DNA from: Streptomyces umbrinus
GTDB taxonomy: Bacteria; Actinomycetota; Actinomycetes; Streptomycetales; Streptomycetaceae
Length of the DNA stretch: 64,000 nucleotides
Reading direction: 5' to 3'
Assembly (NCBI RefSeq): GCF_030817415.1
Contig: NZ_JAUSZI010000002.1
Span: 11,011,501 to 11,075,500, forward strand
In this document: one piece after another, positions 49,284 through 57,294 of the stretch
Numbering within the stretch: the stretch's first letter is position 1
How the letters are laid out: each line of letters opens with the position of its first letter
Translations under genes and position numbers: made by a program
The notes under the pieces: generated by a model
Seen by the model: the letters and a program-made list of their open reading frames with translations, nothing else
Database searches by the model: none
What the model was told of the DNA's origin: nothing

Positions 49284-49310
49284 GACCCCCGAGCCGTGGG
49301 CGAGGGGGTC
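49284..49310. terminator. Terminator between convergent AKR and DUF1905 genes
   Basis: GACCCCC and GGGGGTC pair across a 13-base loop and are flanked by further complementary bases. It overlaps the DUF1905 stop codon by two bases. Confidence 0.65.
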
Positions 49311-49596
49311 AGTCCGTGACGCGTTCCTCCAGTCGTACGGTCACGGTGTCCCCGGCCTCCTTGCCGATCGCCTTGCGGACGTCGGCCTTCACGGGAAGCT
49401 TGTGGGTGCCGTCGCCGAGGGCCATGAACGAACTCCGGAAGGGATGGCCGTCGATCGTCCCGCGGACCTTGACCAGTCCGCGCGTGCCGAAGAATCCGAC
49501 GGACTCCGGCCAGACGAGATAGGTCCAGCCGCCCTTCTCGGGACTCTTCAGAAGTACCGCGGTGAATTGCTGGTCCAATTCGGTGCCCGTGCTCAT
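49309..49596 (-). CDS. DUF1905-family small protein
   Basis: The protein is 95 aa from ATG 49596 with GGAGG upstream. [40 protein letters not shown] and TVRLEERV follow the DUF1905 beta-barrel pattern. DUF1905 is often fused to a YdeI-type domain; here it stands alone. Function is unknown. Its promoter overlaps a 10-bp inverted repeat, so it is probably regulated. Confidence 0.85.
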   Translation of the reverse strand: MSTGTELDQQFTAVLLKSPEKGGWTYLVWPESVGFFGTRGLVKVRGTIDGHPFRSSFMALGDGTHKLPVKADVRKAIGKEAGDTVTVRLEERVTD

Positions 49597-49630
49597 GATG
49601 TCCTCCGCTGTCCCGGTGGTCTCTCCCACT

Positions 49631-49658
49631 CGGTGGTCTCTCCTATACGAGACCACCG
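49631..49658. promoter_or_regulatory. Palindromic operator over the -10 of the DUF1905 gene
   Basis: CGGTGGTCTC and GAGACCACCG are perfect 10-bp arms around TCCTATAC; on the minus strand the centre reads GTATAGGA, a plausible -10 (TATAGG). A further half-site GGTGGTCTCTCC lies at 49616-49627, nearer the gene. This layout fits repressor control by an unlinked protein. Confidence 0.5.
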
Positions 49659-49691
49659 GGCGCGGCAAAACTCATCGCGACAGCCGTGGTG

Positions 49692-50075
49692 TCACGCCCC
49701 GGCGGGCATCCGGTCCAGGAATCCGTGCACGCTCCGTATCCGCCCGTCGTCGCTCAGGGTGATCACGTCGAAGCCGGCGACCGGCGCCGAGCCGTCCGCG
49801 ACGGCGACCAGCTCCCAGCCGAAGCGGGCGAGGTCGTGGTGGCCGTCCACGGCACCGGTGAGCCGGAACTCGAATCCGGGGAACTGCTCGTGGGCCCCGG
49901 CGATCACAGCCGCGATCCCTTCGTGCCCGCGGACGTCGGCCAGGGGGTCGGTGTACGTGCCGTCCGCGGTCCAGGCGGCGGTCACGGCCTTCGTCAGGGC
50001 CTCCTCCCCGCCCGCGTTCCAGGCCTCGAAGTAGCGGGCGACGGCGGTTTCGTAGCGGTCCTGGTTCGCGGACAT
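49692..50075 (-). CDS. SnoaL/NTF2-like protein
   Basis: The protein is 127 aa from ATG 50075. The NTF2-like cone fold is indicated by YFEAWNAGGEEALTKAVTAA, YTDPLADVRGHEGIAAVIAG and GWELVAVADGSAPVAGFDVI followed by GRIRSVHGFLDRM. Members are polyketide cyclases, isomerases or ligand binders; no neighbour narrows this. It ends 95 bp upstream of the DUF1905 start on the same strand. Confidence 0.88.
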   Translation of the reverse strand: MSANQDRYETAVARYFEAWNAGGEEALTKAVTAAWTADGTYTDPLADVRGHEGIAAVIAGAHEQFPGFEFRLTGAVDGHHDLARFGWELVAVADGSAPVAGFDVITLSDDGRIRSVHGFLDRMPAGA

Positions 50076-50501
50076 GGGCGATCAGCCTCCATCGAGGTCG
50101 TACGTGCTCGTACGTACTGGTCAGGGCCCGGATCGGACGTCGTCGGGATCCGGTACCGCAACCATGCCGGGCGTCGCCGGAACCGTCGATTACCCCTCGG
50201 GTAATGCCCGCGGACACCTCTCGGGTGATGCCCCCGGATGACCCTGATCTCCACGGCCGAGTCATTTCAGCCAGTCACCGCGGTGAATATGCCAGGAGAC
50301 TGGCTGGAATGGCATGGTGACAGTGTGTCAGGAGTGGCGATACTTGAATGCTAGGGCTATTCACAGCCCTGAGAACGGCTCGGGAATTGCCAGGGGATCA
50401 CCCGGCGGACCGACCGAAGAACAGCGCCATCGTGCACCACCAGCGAGCCGCAGGAAAGAGAGGCCGGACCGGCAGCAAGCGGATGCAATGGGGGAGCGAT
50501 C
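50076..50501. promoter_or_regulatory. Repeat-rich regulatory region between divergent genes
   Basis: This 426-bp gap has no convincing gene. It holds two CGTACGT palindromes (50099-50105, 50109-50115), the palindrome TTACCC-CTC-GGGTAA (50190-50204) within a repeated unit CTCGGGT(A/G)ATGCCC (50196 and 50220, period 24), and TGACA-GTG-TGTCA (50318-50330). They are spread toward both flanking genes, so several regulators may act here. Confidence 0.5.
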
Positions 50502-50912
50502 GTGCACGACGAATTCCTTTGCCATGTCACCGCGTACGGAGTGTGCGGGGGCATGTGGGTCGGTGTACCGCTCGGCACCTACCGGGCGCCCACCCTGGCG
50601 CTGGCCATGTGGTGGTTACGGGACCGGGCGTCATGGATGGCCGAGCGCCTCGATCCGAACCCCGACGCCCCGTACTTCCCGCCGAACTCGATGATGCCCG
50701 TCTCGGCCACGGCCCCCGACGTGCCCGGCGTGCTGCGCGCGTGGTGCGGCGACATCTTCCAACAGGAGCTGGCCGCCGAGGAGCTGGCCGCGGGGCATCT
50801 GGTCCGTATCGCCACGAGTGACGACACCACCGAGTACGAGCTGCTCGCGGAGTCGGTCGACGCCCTGCGCATGCAGCGCACCCTCCCCTTCCTGTCCATG
50901 CCGGCCGCCTGA
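50502..50912 (+). CDS. Conserved-type protein of unknown function
   Basis: The protein is 136 aa from GTG 50502 with GGGGAG upstream. It starts HDEFLCHVTAYGVCGGMWVG and has LALAMWWLRDRASWMAERLD, with two early Cys and a Trp-rich helix; the rest is acidic and helical (GDIFQQELAAEELAAGHLVR). No signal peptide or family is recognised. It precedes the FHA-ABC gene by 85 bp on the same strand and may belong to that transcription unit. Confidence 0.65.
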   Translation: MHDEFLCHVTAYGVCGGMWVGVPLGTYRAPTLALAMWWLRDRASWMAERLDPNPDAPYFPPNSMMPVSATAPDVPGVLRAWCGDIFQQELAAEELAAGHLVRIATSDDTTEYELLAESVDALRMQRTLPFLSMPAA

Positions 50913-50997
50913 TCCCCGATCCCGGCGGAACCGCTCGGGCGTGGCCCCCGCCGACCCGCAGCAGGCGCACATGTGGACGAATAGCTAGAATTCAGGC

Positions 50998-53334
50998 ATG
51001 GGAGAGCGTTCAGTGGCGCCCGAACTCGTCCTCGAAACCGAGACGGGGTCCACGGTGATGACCCCGAACCACGACTATCACGTCGGCCGCGACCCGCTGA
51101 GCGACATCGTCATCGACGACGCCCGGGTCTCCTGGCACCACGCGGTCCTGCGGCCCAATGCCGATCACTGGACGCTCTGGGACGAGAACAGCACGAACGG
51201 TACGTACGCCGACGGCCGCCGCGTCCACGAGTGGGACGTCGGCCCCGGCAGCGTCATCCGCTTCGGCAACCCCGCCGACGGCCCGAGCGCGGTGCTCGCC
51301 GGCCGGCCCCCGCCAGCCCCCGAGCGCCCCTCCTCCGTCTCCCTGCCCGCCGCGACCGGCACCTTCCGGCAGCCCACGACCGTGCGCCCGCTGCCCGCCC
51401 GTATGGTCCGCATCGGCCGCGGCGGCGACAACGACCTGGTCGTCGACGACCTGATCGTGTCCAGACGGCACGCGGAACTGCGCGCCCAGCCGGACGGGAC
51501 GTACGAGATCGTCGACCTGGGCAGCCACAACGGCACGTTCCTCAACGGGCAGCCCGTCACCCGGGCCTCCATCGACGCGGGCGACATCGTCGGCATCGGC
51601 CACTCGGCGTTCTGCCTGGTCGGCGACCAGCTTCAGGAGTACGTCGACACCGGCGAGGTCTCGCTCGACGTGCAGGACCTGTCGGTGGCCGTCGACAAGG
51701 GCCGCAAGACGCTCCTCGACCGGGTCTCCTTCCCCGTCGGCGAGAAATGCCTGCTGGCCGTCGTCGGGCCCAGCGGCGCAGGAAAGTCCACGCTGCTCAA
51801 CGCCCTGACCGGCCAGCGGCCCGCCGACCGGGGCACGGTCCTGTACGACGGCCGCGACCTGTACCGCGACTACGCCGAGCTGCGCCAGCGCATCGGACTC
51901 GTACCGCAGGACGACATCCTGCACGCCCAGCTGACCGTGCGGCGGGCCCTCACCTACGCCGCCCAGCTGCGCTTCCCGCAGGACACCGCGAAGGCCGAGC
52001 GCCGGGCCCGGGTCGACGAGGTCGTGCGCGAGCTGGGACTGGAACAGCGCGTCGGGCAGCCCATCCACAGCCTCTCCGGCGGCCAGCGCAAGCGCGTCAG
52101 CGTGGCCCTGGAGCTGCTCACCAAGCCCTCGCTGCTCTTCCTCGACGAGCCGACTTCCGGCCTCGACCCCGGTATGGACCGCTCCGTGATGCACATGCTG
52201 CGCGGCCTCGCCGACGACGGGCGGACCGTCATCGTGGTCACCCACAGCGTCCTCAGCCTCGACGTCTGCGACCGGCTGCTCGTCCTGGCACCAGGCGGCA
52301 AGGTCGCCTACTACGGGCCGCCCGACGAGACCCTCGCCTTCTTCGGCTACGAACAGTGGCCCGAGGCGTTCGAGGCCTTCGAGCGGGACCGCGAACGGGA
52401 CTGGGCCGGCGACTACCTGGCGTCGCTCCAGCACCGGCAGTACATCGTCAACTCCACCGCCCAGCCGCACATGGGCCAGGCCGCCCCGGCCCCTGGCGCG
52501 GTTTCCCGCCCGCCCAAGGCGCAGAGCTGGGGCTCCCAGCTGGGCACGCTCGTGCGCCGGTACGCGGCCGCGCTCAGCGCCGACCGGACGTTCCTCGCCA
52601 TCATGATCGCCCTGCCGTTCGTGATGGGCGCCATGGCCCGGGCCCTGGCCGGCAGCAAGCTGACGCAGGAGACGGCGATGAACGCGCTGCTCATCCTCTG
52701 CGTCGGCGGAGTCCTCACCGGCGCGGCCAACGCCGTGCGCGAACTGGTCAAGGAACGGGTGATCTACCAGCGAGAACGGGCCGTCGGTCTGTCCAGATCG
52801 GCGTACCTGATGTCCAAGGTCGTCGTCCTCGGCACGATCACCGTCCTCCAGGCCGTCGTCCTGACCCTGGTGGCGTTGCTCGGCGTCGACCTGAACGCGC
52901 CCGGCGGCGAGGGCGTGCTCATGCCGCCCCTCGTCGAGATCACGGTCGCCGTCGCCCTGCTCTCCTTCACCGCGATGATGCTCGGCCTCCTCGTCTCCGC
53001 CCTGGTGCGCAAGGAGGAGGTCACGATGCCCCTGCTCGTGCTCCTCGCCATCGTCCAGGTCGTGTTCTGCGGCGCGCTGCTGAAGCTCGACGGCGTCCCC
53101 GGCATCGAGCAGCTGTCCTGGCTGGTGCCGTCCCGCTGGGCGCTCGGAGCCATGGCGGGCACCATCGGCCTGGCCCGGCTCGTCCCGGGCGACCTGACCG
53201 CCGACCCGCTGTTCAAGCACTCGGCGGGCGTGTGGCTGCTCAACATGGGCATGCTCGTGGTCCTCTCGGCCGTCTTCGGCTATCTGGTCGCCCGGCTGCT
53301 GAGGCGGCACGAACCCGAAGTCATGCGGAAGTAG
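50998..53334 (+). CDS. Dual-FHA ABC exporter (Rv1747-like)
   Basis: The protein is 778 aa from ATG 50998. Two FHA domains occupy about residues 20-90 and 130-205, each with the phosphothreonine-binding pattern G-R, S-x-x-H and N-G-T (HVGRDPLSD, VSWHHAVL, NSTNGT; GRGGDNDLV, VSRRHAEL, SHNGT). An ABC ATPase follows (Walker A GPSGAGKST at 257, signature LSGGQRKRVSVAL, Walker B LLFLDEPTSG). The C-terminal about 240 residues form an ABC-2 membrane domain of six helices. This is the layout of Mycobacterium tuberculosis Rv1747, which is regulated by a Ser/Thr kinase. A kinase gene lies two genes downstream. The exported substrate is unknown. Confidence 0.93.
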   Translation: MGERSVAPELVLETETGSTVMTPNHDYHVGRDPLSDIVIDDARVSWHHAVLRPNADHWTLWDENSTNGTYADGRRVHEWDVGPGSVIRFGNPADGPSAVLAGRPPPAPERPSSVSLPAATGTFRQPTTVRPLPARMVRIGRGGDNDLVVDDLIVSRRHAELRAQPDGTYEIVDLGSHNGTFLNGQPVTRASIDAGDIVGIGHSAFCLVGDQLQEYVDTGEVSLDVQDLSVAVDKGRKTLLDRVSFPVGEKCLLAVVGPSGAGKSTLLNALTGQRPADRGTVLYDGRDLYRDYAELRQRIGLVPQDDILHAQLTVRRALTYAAQLRFPQDTAKAERRARVDEVVRELGLEQRVGQPIHSLSGGQRKRVSVALELLTKPSLLFLDEPTSGLDPGMDRSVMHMLRGLADDGRTVIVVTHSVLSLDVCDRLLVLAPGGKVAYYGPPDETLAFFGYEQWPEAFEAFERDRERDWAGDYLASLQHRQYIVNSTAQPHMGQAAPAPGAVSRPPKAQSWGSQLGTLVRRYAAALSADRTFLAIMIALPFVMGAMARALAGSKLTQETAMNALLILCVGGVLTGAANAVRELVKERVIYQRERAVGLSRSAYLMSKVVVLGTITVLQAVVLTLVALLGVDLNAPGGEGVLMPPLVEITVAVALLSFTAMMLGLLVSALVRKEEVTMPLLVLLAIVQVVFCGALLKLDGVPGIEQLSWLVPSRWALGAMAGTIGLARLVPGDLTADPLFKHSAGVWLLNMGMLVVLSAVFGYLVARLLRRHEPEVMRK

Positions 53335-53353
53335 CCCGCAGGAAGCAGGCGCG

Positions 53354-54094
53354 ATGACGACGACCGAGGACTTCCGCCCCACCCACGTGGTCCCGCAGGA
53401 CGGCCTGCCGGCCTGGGAGGCCCCGGACCCGACCAGACCCACCGTGCCGCTCGACGCCCTCCTGCCGGTCCGTCTCGTCGAGCGGCGCGGTGACTGGGGG
53501 CACGTCCTGTGCGCCAACGGCTGGTCGGCGTGGGTGGACGGGCGTCTGCTGCTCGCCGTACCGCAGGAGCCGCCTGCCGCCGGACAGCCTCTCGCCCGTA
53601 CCGCCGACCCGCGCCCCCTGCTCGCCCGCGTCGAGGAGACGGTCGGCCGCTACCGGCAGACGGTCGAGGAACTGGCGGCCGGACGCCTCGACGGGGAGGA
53701 GTTCCACGGCCGTACGAAGGGCATGCGGGTCGGGATTGTCGTCGACGGGGAGGCCGTGTGGCTGTACGAGGCCGAGCACGAGCGGTGGGTGTACTGCGAC
53801 GGCACTCGGCTGAGCACGTACGCGACACCCAAGCCGGTCGAGGACGGACCGGGGCCCAATGACGAGGCCGGCCCCGAGCCGCCCGCCGCGGCCCGGCCCG
53901 AGCCGCCCGCGGCGGGCGACCCCGAGCCCACTCAGATCGTGCCGGGCATCGGGCCGGAACCGACGCAGGTCGTGGGCAACACGGATCCGGAACCGACACG
54001 GATCGTGGGCGACAGGGGTGCGGAACCTCCTGAGCCCGGGGAAGACCGCAGTCACGCCCCCACCCGGTTCGTCACGGGCGACGGTGACGGCTGA
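53354..54094 (+). CDS. Protein with tandem phosphothreonine-like motifs, FHA/kinase-linked
   Basis: The protein is 246 aa from ATG 53354. It starts with RPTHVVPQDGLPAW and an SH3-like segment (LLPVRLVERRGDWGHVLCAN, GWSAWVDGRLLLAV), then a central part with YRQTVEELAAGRLDGEEFHG and WLYEAEHERWVYCDG. The C-terminal 80 residues are Pro/Glu-rich and carry four spaced copies of P-T-x-(I/V/F)-V: EPTQIV (T193), EPTQVV (T204), EPTRIV (T215) and APTRFV (T237), with a related PTHVV at T10. Such Thr motifs are natural kinase sites and FHA ligands. It sits 19 bp after the FHA-ABC gene and overlaps the kinase start by 1 bp. No named family recognised. Confidence 0.8.
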   Translation: MTTTEDFRPTHVVPQDGLPAWEAPDPTRPTVPLDALLPVRLVERRGDWGHVLCANGWSAWVDGRLLLAVPQEPPAAGQPLARTADPRPLLARVEETVGRYRQTVEELAAGRLDGEEFHGRTKGMRVGIVVDGEAVWLYEAEHERWVYCDGTRLSTYATPKPVEDGPGPNDEAGPEPPAAARPEPPAAGDPEPTQIVPGIGPEPTQVVGNTDPEPTRIVGDRGAEPPEPGEDRSHAPTRFVTGDGDG

Positions 54095-55092
54095 TGCCGC
54101 ACGACACGAGCCTGTACGCGGGGCGGCCCTCCGACCTGATCGGCAAGCAGATCGCCGGCTACCGGATCGAGCGCGAGGTCGGCCGCGGTGGCATGGCCGT
54201 CGTCTACCGTGCCAAGGACCTGCGCCTCGACCGCACGGTAGCCCTGAAACTGCTCGCACCGGAACTGGCCCGCAACGACACCTTCCGCAAACGCTTCACG
54301 CACGAGTCACGGGTGGCCGCCGCGATCGACCACCCGCACATCGTGCCGGTCTTCGAGGCGGGCGAGACCGACGGCGTCCTCTACATCGCCATGCGGTACG
54401 TCGCCGGTCGCGACCTGCGCCATCTCCTGGACCGCGAGGGCCCGTTGGCGATCGCGGACGCCACCCGTATCGCCATCCAGGTGGCGTCCGCGCTCGACGC
54501 CGCCCACGACCACGGCCTGGTCCACCGGGACGTCAAACCGGGCAACATCCTGGTCGCGGCGGGCACGGACAGTGACCATCCCGAGCACGTCTACCTCACC
54601 GACTTCGGCCTCACCAAGAAGTCGCTGTCCCTGACCGGGTTCACGACGGTCGGCCAGTTCGTCGGCACGCTCGACTATGTGGCGCCCGAGCAGATCTCCG
54701 GCCGTCCTGTCGACGGCCGCTGTGACGTCTACAGCCTCGCCTGCGTGGTCCACGAGACCCTGACGGGTCATCCGCCCTTCCAACGGGACGACGACATGGC
54801 GCTCTTGTGGGCCCACCAGTACGACCAGCCGCCCACGCTGACCTCGCAGCGGCCCGAACTCGCCGAACCGGTCGACGGGGTCCTGGCGAAGGCCCTCGCC
54901 AAGAGTCCCGATGACCGGTACGAGTCGTGTCTTGCCTTTGTGACCGCGTTGCGTGCGGCTGCGACGGGCGTGGCCGTCGGTCATGCGCCCACGCAGGTGG
55001 ATATGCGTGCCGTGGACGGGCCTCGGCGTCCGGGGCCCCCGCCCGGGCCGCCGAGGTGGGCCCGGCCCGTGTTTCCAGGCTCGGCGGGGTGA
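54094..55092 (+). CDS. Soluble Ser/Thr protein kinase (Hanks type)
   Basis: The protein is 332 aa from ATG 54094, whose A is also the last base of the preceding stop (TGATG), so translation is coupled. All kinase motifs are present: GRGGMAVVY (30-38), VALKLL (K52), HRDVKPGN (D146), DFGL (D170) and APEQ (197-200). The activation segment has several Ser/Thr (KKSLSLTGFTTVGQFVGTLD). There is no transmembrane helix or PASTA domain; the tail is Pro-rich and includes APTQVD, similar to the motifs in the neighbouring protein. It probably phosphorylates that protein and the FHA-ABC exporter. Confidence 0.92.
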   Translation: MPHDTSLYAGRPSDLIGKQIAGYRIEREVGRGGMAVVYRAKDLRLDRTVALKLLAPELARNDTFRKRFTHESRVAAAIDHPHIVPVFEAGETDGVLYIAMRYVAGRDLRHLLDREGPLAIADATRIAIQVASALDAAHDHGLVHRDVKPGNILVAAGTDSDHPEHVYLTDFGLTKKSLSLTGFTTVGQFVGTLDYVAPEQISGRPVDGRCDVYSLACVVHETLTGHPPFQRDDDMALLWAHQYDQPPTLTSQRPELAEPVDGVLAKALAKSPDDRYESCLAFVTALRAAATGVAVGHAPTQVDMRAVDGPRRPGPPPGPPRWARPVFPGSAG

Positions 55093-55120
55093 GGGTCTGC
55101 TTGGACCGGTGGGTTCGTGC

Positions 55121-55168
55121 GGGTTGTAGTGGGCTGGTCGCGCAGTTCCCCGCGCCCCTGACGGGGCA
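55121..55168. repeat. Streptomyces interspersed intergenic repeat
   Basis: The segment includes GGCTGGTCGCGCAGTTCCCC followed by GCGCCCCTGACGGGGC. I recognise this sequence from many intergenic regions of Streptomyces genomes. The end CGCCCCTGACGGGGC can fold as a short hairpin, so it may work as a terminator after the kinase gene. Its origin and function are not established. Confidence 0.6.
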
Positions 55169-55174
55169 CCGATG

Positions 55175-55822
55175 TCAGACCTTGCTGAGCAGCAAGTGAG
55201 CCTGCGGGAAGTCGCGTTTGGCATCCGGCGGGGCTACTTGTCGTAGGCGGGCCGTCTCGGTGAAGCCCGTCTCACTCAGCAGGGCGGCGACGCGGTCGGG
55301 GGACCAGTGGTAGGCGAGCGCCACCTTGTGGTCGAAGGACTCGGCGAGCTCCGACGGGTCGTCGTGGGCCTGGAAGGCGAGCAGCAGGCGGCCGCCGGGT
55401 GCCAGGACCCGGTGGAACTCGGCGAATACCCGCGGCAGTTGCTCCGGCGGGGTGTGGATGATCGAGTAACGGGCCAGGACACCTCCGAGGCTGCCGTCCG
55501 CCAGGTCCAGGGCGGTCATCGAACCCACCTCGAACCGCAGCTCCGGATGGGCCGCCCGGGCGATTGCGATCATCTCCGGCGACAGGTCGACGCCGGACGC
55601 GTCCAGGCCGAGCGAGTGGAGTAACCCGGTCACATGGCCCGGTCCGCAGCCGAGGTCGGCGACCGGACCGCCGCCGTCCGCCCGCACGAGGTCGGCGAAC
55701 GCCATGAGCATGGCCCGGTCCAGTGGATGCTCCTCCAGACCGTTGGCGAAGAGCTCGGCGTAGAGGGCGGCCATGGAGTCGTAGGCCGTTCGGGTGGTGC
55801 GCAGGAAGTCTGGTTCGATCAT
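55175..55822 (-). CDS. Class I SAM-dependent methyltransferase
   Basis: The protein is 215 aa from ATG 55822. The Rossmann-like core shows motif I VADLGCGPGHVTGLL, the acidic post-I LDASGVDLSPEMIAIARAAH and the late LLAFQAHDDPSELAES region. It resembles the UbiE/methyltransferase-11/25 group. The methyl acceptor is unknown. It is next to the streptophobe gene (30-bp gap, same strand) but no functional link is evident. Confidence 0.88.
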   Translation of the reverse strand: MIEPDFLRTTRTAYDSMAALYAELFANGLEEHPLDRAMLMAFADLVRADGGGPVADLGCGPGHVTGLLHSLGLDASGVDLSPEMIAIARAAHPELRFEVGSMTALDLADGSLGGVLARYSIIHTPPEQLPRVFAEFHRVLAPGGRLLLAFQAHDDPSELAESFDHKVALAYHWSPDRVAALLSETGFTETARLRQVAPPDAKRDFPQAHLLLSKV

Positions 55823-55852
55823 GGGTGCGTACCGTAGTACGCCCCACTGACA

Positions 55853-57139
55853 TCAGGCCTTCGGGTTCTCCACCTCGCCGCGGTGGCGTACGCGAGTGGC
55901 GAGCAGTGCGCCCACGAAGCCCGTGACCAGGCCCCAGAGCAGGGCGAAGCCGATCGCCCCCCACAGTTGTGGCCGCAGGAAGAGTTCGCCGGACAGGCCG
56001 CCGCCGACGTCGCCGATACCGAGCAGCGACAAGCCGTAGTGCGCGTCGATCCGGCCGATGAGGCAGACCGTGAGCACTGTGAGGGCGAGCGCCACGGCCA
56101 TGTGCACGGCGTGCTGCCAGGCCCGTGTCCGGGCCGGTGAGCGTTTGGCCATCAGGAACGCGACGGCCAGCAGCAGCACGGCGTCGACGACCACGAGCCA
56201 CCACACCCTGCCGTCCTGTTCGGAGAGCGTCCGCAGGTTGAGGGTGGAGAGGTCGGGCGTCCGCAGCACGCTGTCCAGCACGCGCGGCATCGGCAGCCCG
56301 AACGGCCCCTCGACGCGCCCCTCCCAGGAGGCGCCGAGACCGATGGTGAAGACCAGCCAGACGAGGTTCGGCAGCCCCAGGAGGATCACGGCGAGCGTCT
56401 CCGGCGCACGGCCGCGCGTCACCGCCACCACCAGTGCGATCACCACGCCGAGGGCGACGAAGGAGAGGAGCAGCACGACCATGGCGTACGCGGCCGGCCG
56501 TACCGACTCCTGGAAACGCAGCAGCCGGGCCGGGAGCGGGGCCCTGGGCGAGACGAGCAGCGCGATGACGAGGACGCCCGCCAGCCACAGCAGGCCGAAG
56601 GCCAGCGTCACGGGCACGTCGGCCTTGAAGCCGACCCGGGGCGACGAGGCCCCGAAGATGTCACCGATGTCGGAGAGCGTGCCCTCGCCGAGCGAGATCG
56701 CGAAGGTCTGACGGGCCGACAGCGCCAGCGCGGCCAGCGCGAGGAGCCACAGGACGGCGATTCTCGCGGCCCAGCCGGCCAGTTCGGGGGCGCCCGCGAC
56801 GGCCCGGTGGCGCAGTGGCCGGAGGAATCCGGCGGCGACGACCAGGACTCCGGCAAGGGTGACCGACAGGGGAGTGACCGACATCCCCGCCTTGGTCTCG
56901 GCGATCGCTCCGGCGTCTCCCGTGAGCTCGATCGAGCCGCCGACCGCCACCACGACAGTGGCCGCGACGACCCGGGGGAACGCGCCGTCCGGCAGGTCGG
57001 CGGCCCCGGCGGCCCACAGGCCGAGCGCGGCGACCACGATCATGGCGATCAGCCCGGCCAGGACCGTCACCAGGGCGTGGACCCAGCCGTGGCGGGCCAC
57101 TGCCTGGTCGGGGACTGTCTGGAGGCTCACCCTGCCCAC
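55853..57139 (-). CDS. Streptophobe-family polytopic membrane protein
   Basis: About 428 aa from GTG 57139, with GAAGG upstream; GTG 57130 is an alternative. It has about ten hydrophobic helices with Ala/Val/Leu-rich composition, for example HALVTVLAGLIAMIVVAALG and LWLAGVLVIALLVSPRAPLP, and a soluble loop TLSDIGDIFGASSPRVGFKA. The sequence fits the streptophobe family, which is restricted mainly to Streptomyces and has no known function. It is divergent from the DUF6777 gene, a pairing I associate with this family. Confidence 0.8.
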   Translation of the reverse strand: MGRVSLQTVPDQAVARHGWVHALVTVLAGLIAMIVVAALGLWAAGAADLPDGAFPRVVAATVVVAVGGSIELTGDAGAIAETKAGMSVTPLSVTLAGVLVVAAGFLRPLRHRAVAGAPELAGWAARIAVLWLLALAALALSARQTFAISLGEGTLSDIGDIFGASSPRVGFKADVPVTLAFGLLWLAGVLVIALLVSPRAPLPARLLRFQESVRPAAYAMVVLLLSFVALGVVIALVVAVTRGRAPETLAVILLGLPNLVWLVFTIGLGASWEGRVEGPFGLPMPRVLDSVLRTPDLSTLNLRTLSEQDGRVWWLVVVDAVLLLAVAFLMAKRSPARTRAWQHAVHMAVALALTVLTVCLIGRIDAHYGLSLLGIGDVGGGLSGELFLRPQLWGAIGFALLWGLVTGFVGALLATRVRHRGEVENPKA

Positions 57140-57294
57140 GCTAAGCAGGCCTTCGGCGGTGCGCCCGCCGAGAGGGCCGACCGCGTCGGCTTGCGAGCTG
57201 TACGGGACAGGAGCACACAATGGGCACGTTGTGGAAGAAAGCGGCATGAAACGTAAGAAGTGCCGCGGGATCCCTACGCCGGGAAGAAGAGCTC

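Noticed and set aside
51010..53517. An 835-codon open frame on the minus strand across the FHA-ABC gene
   Set aside because: It is the GC-rich antisense shadow of a gene with complete FHA and ABC motifs; its translation is low-complexity and has no family features.
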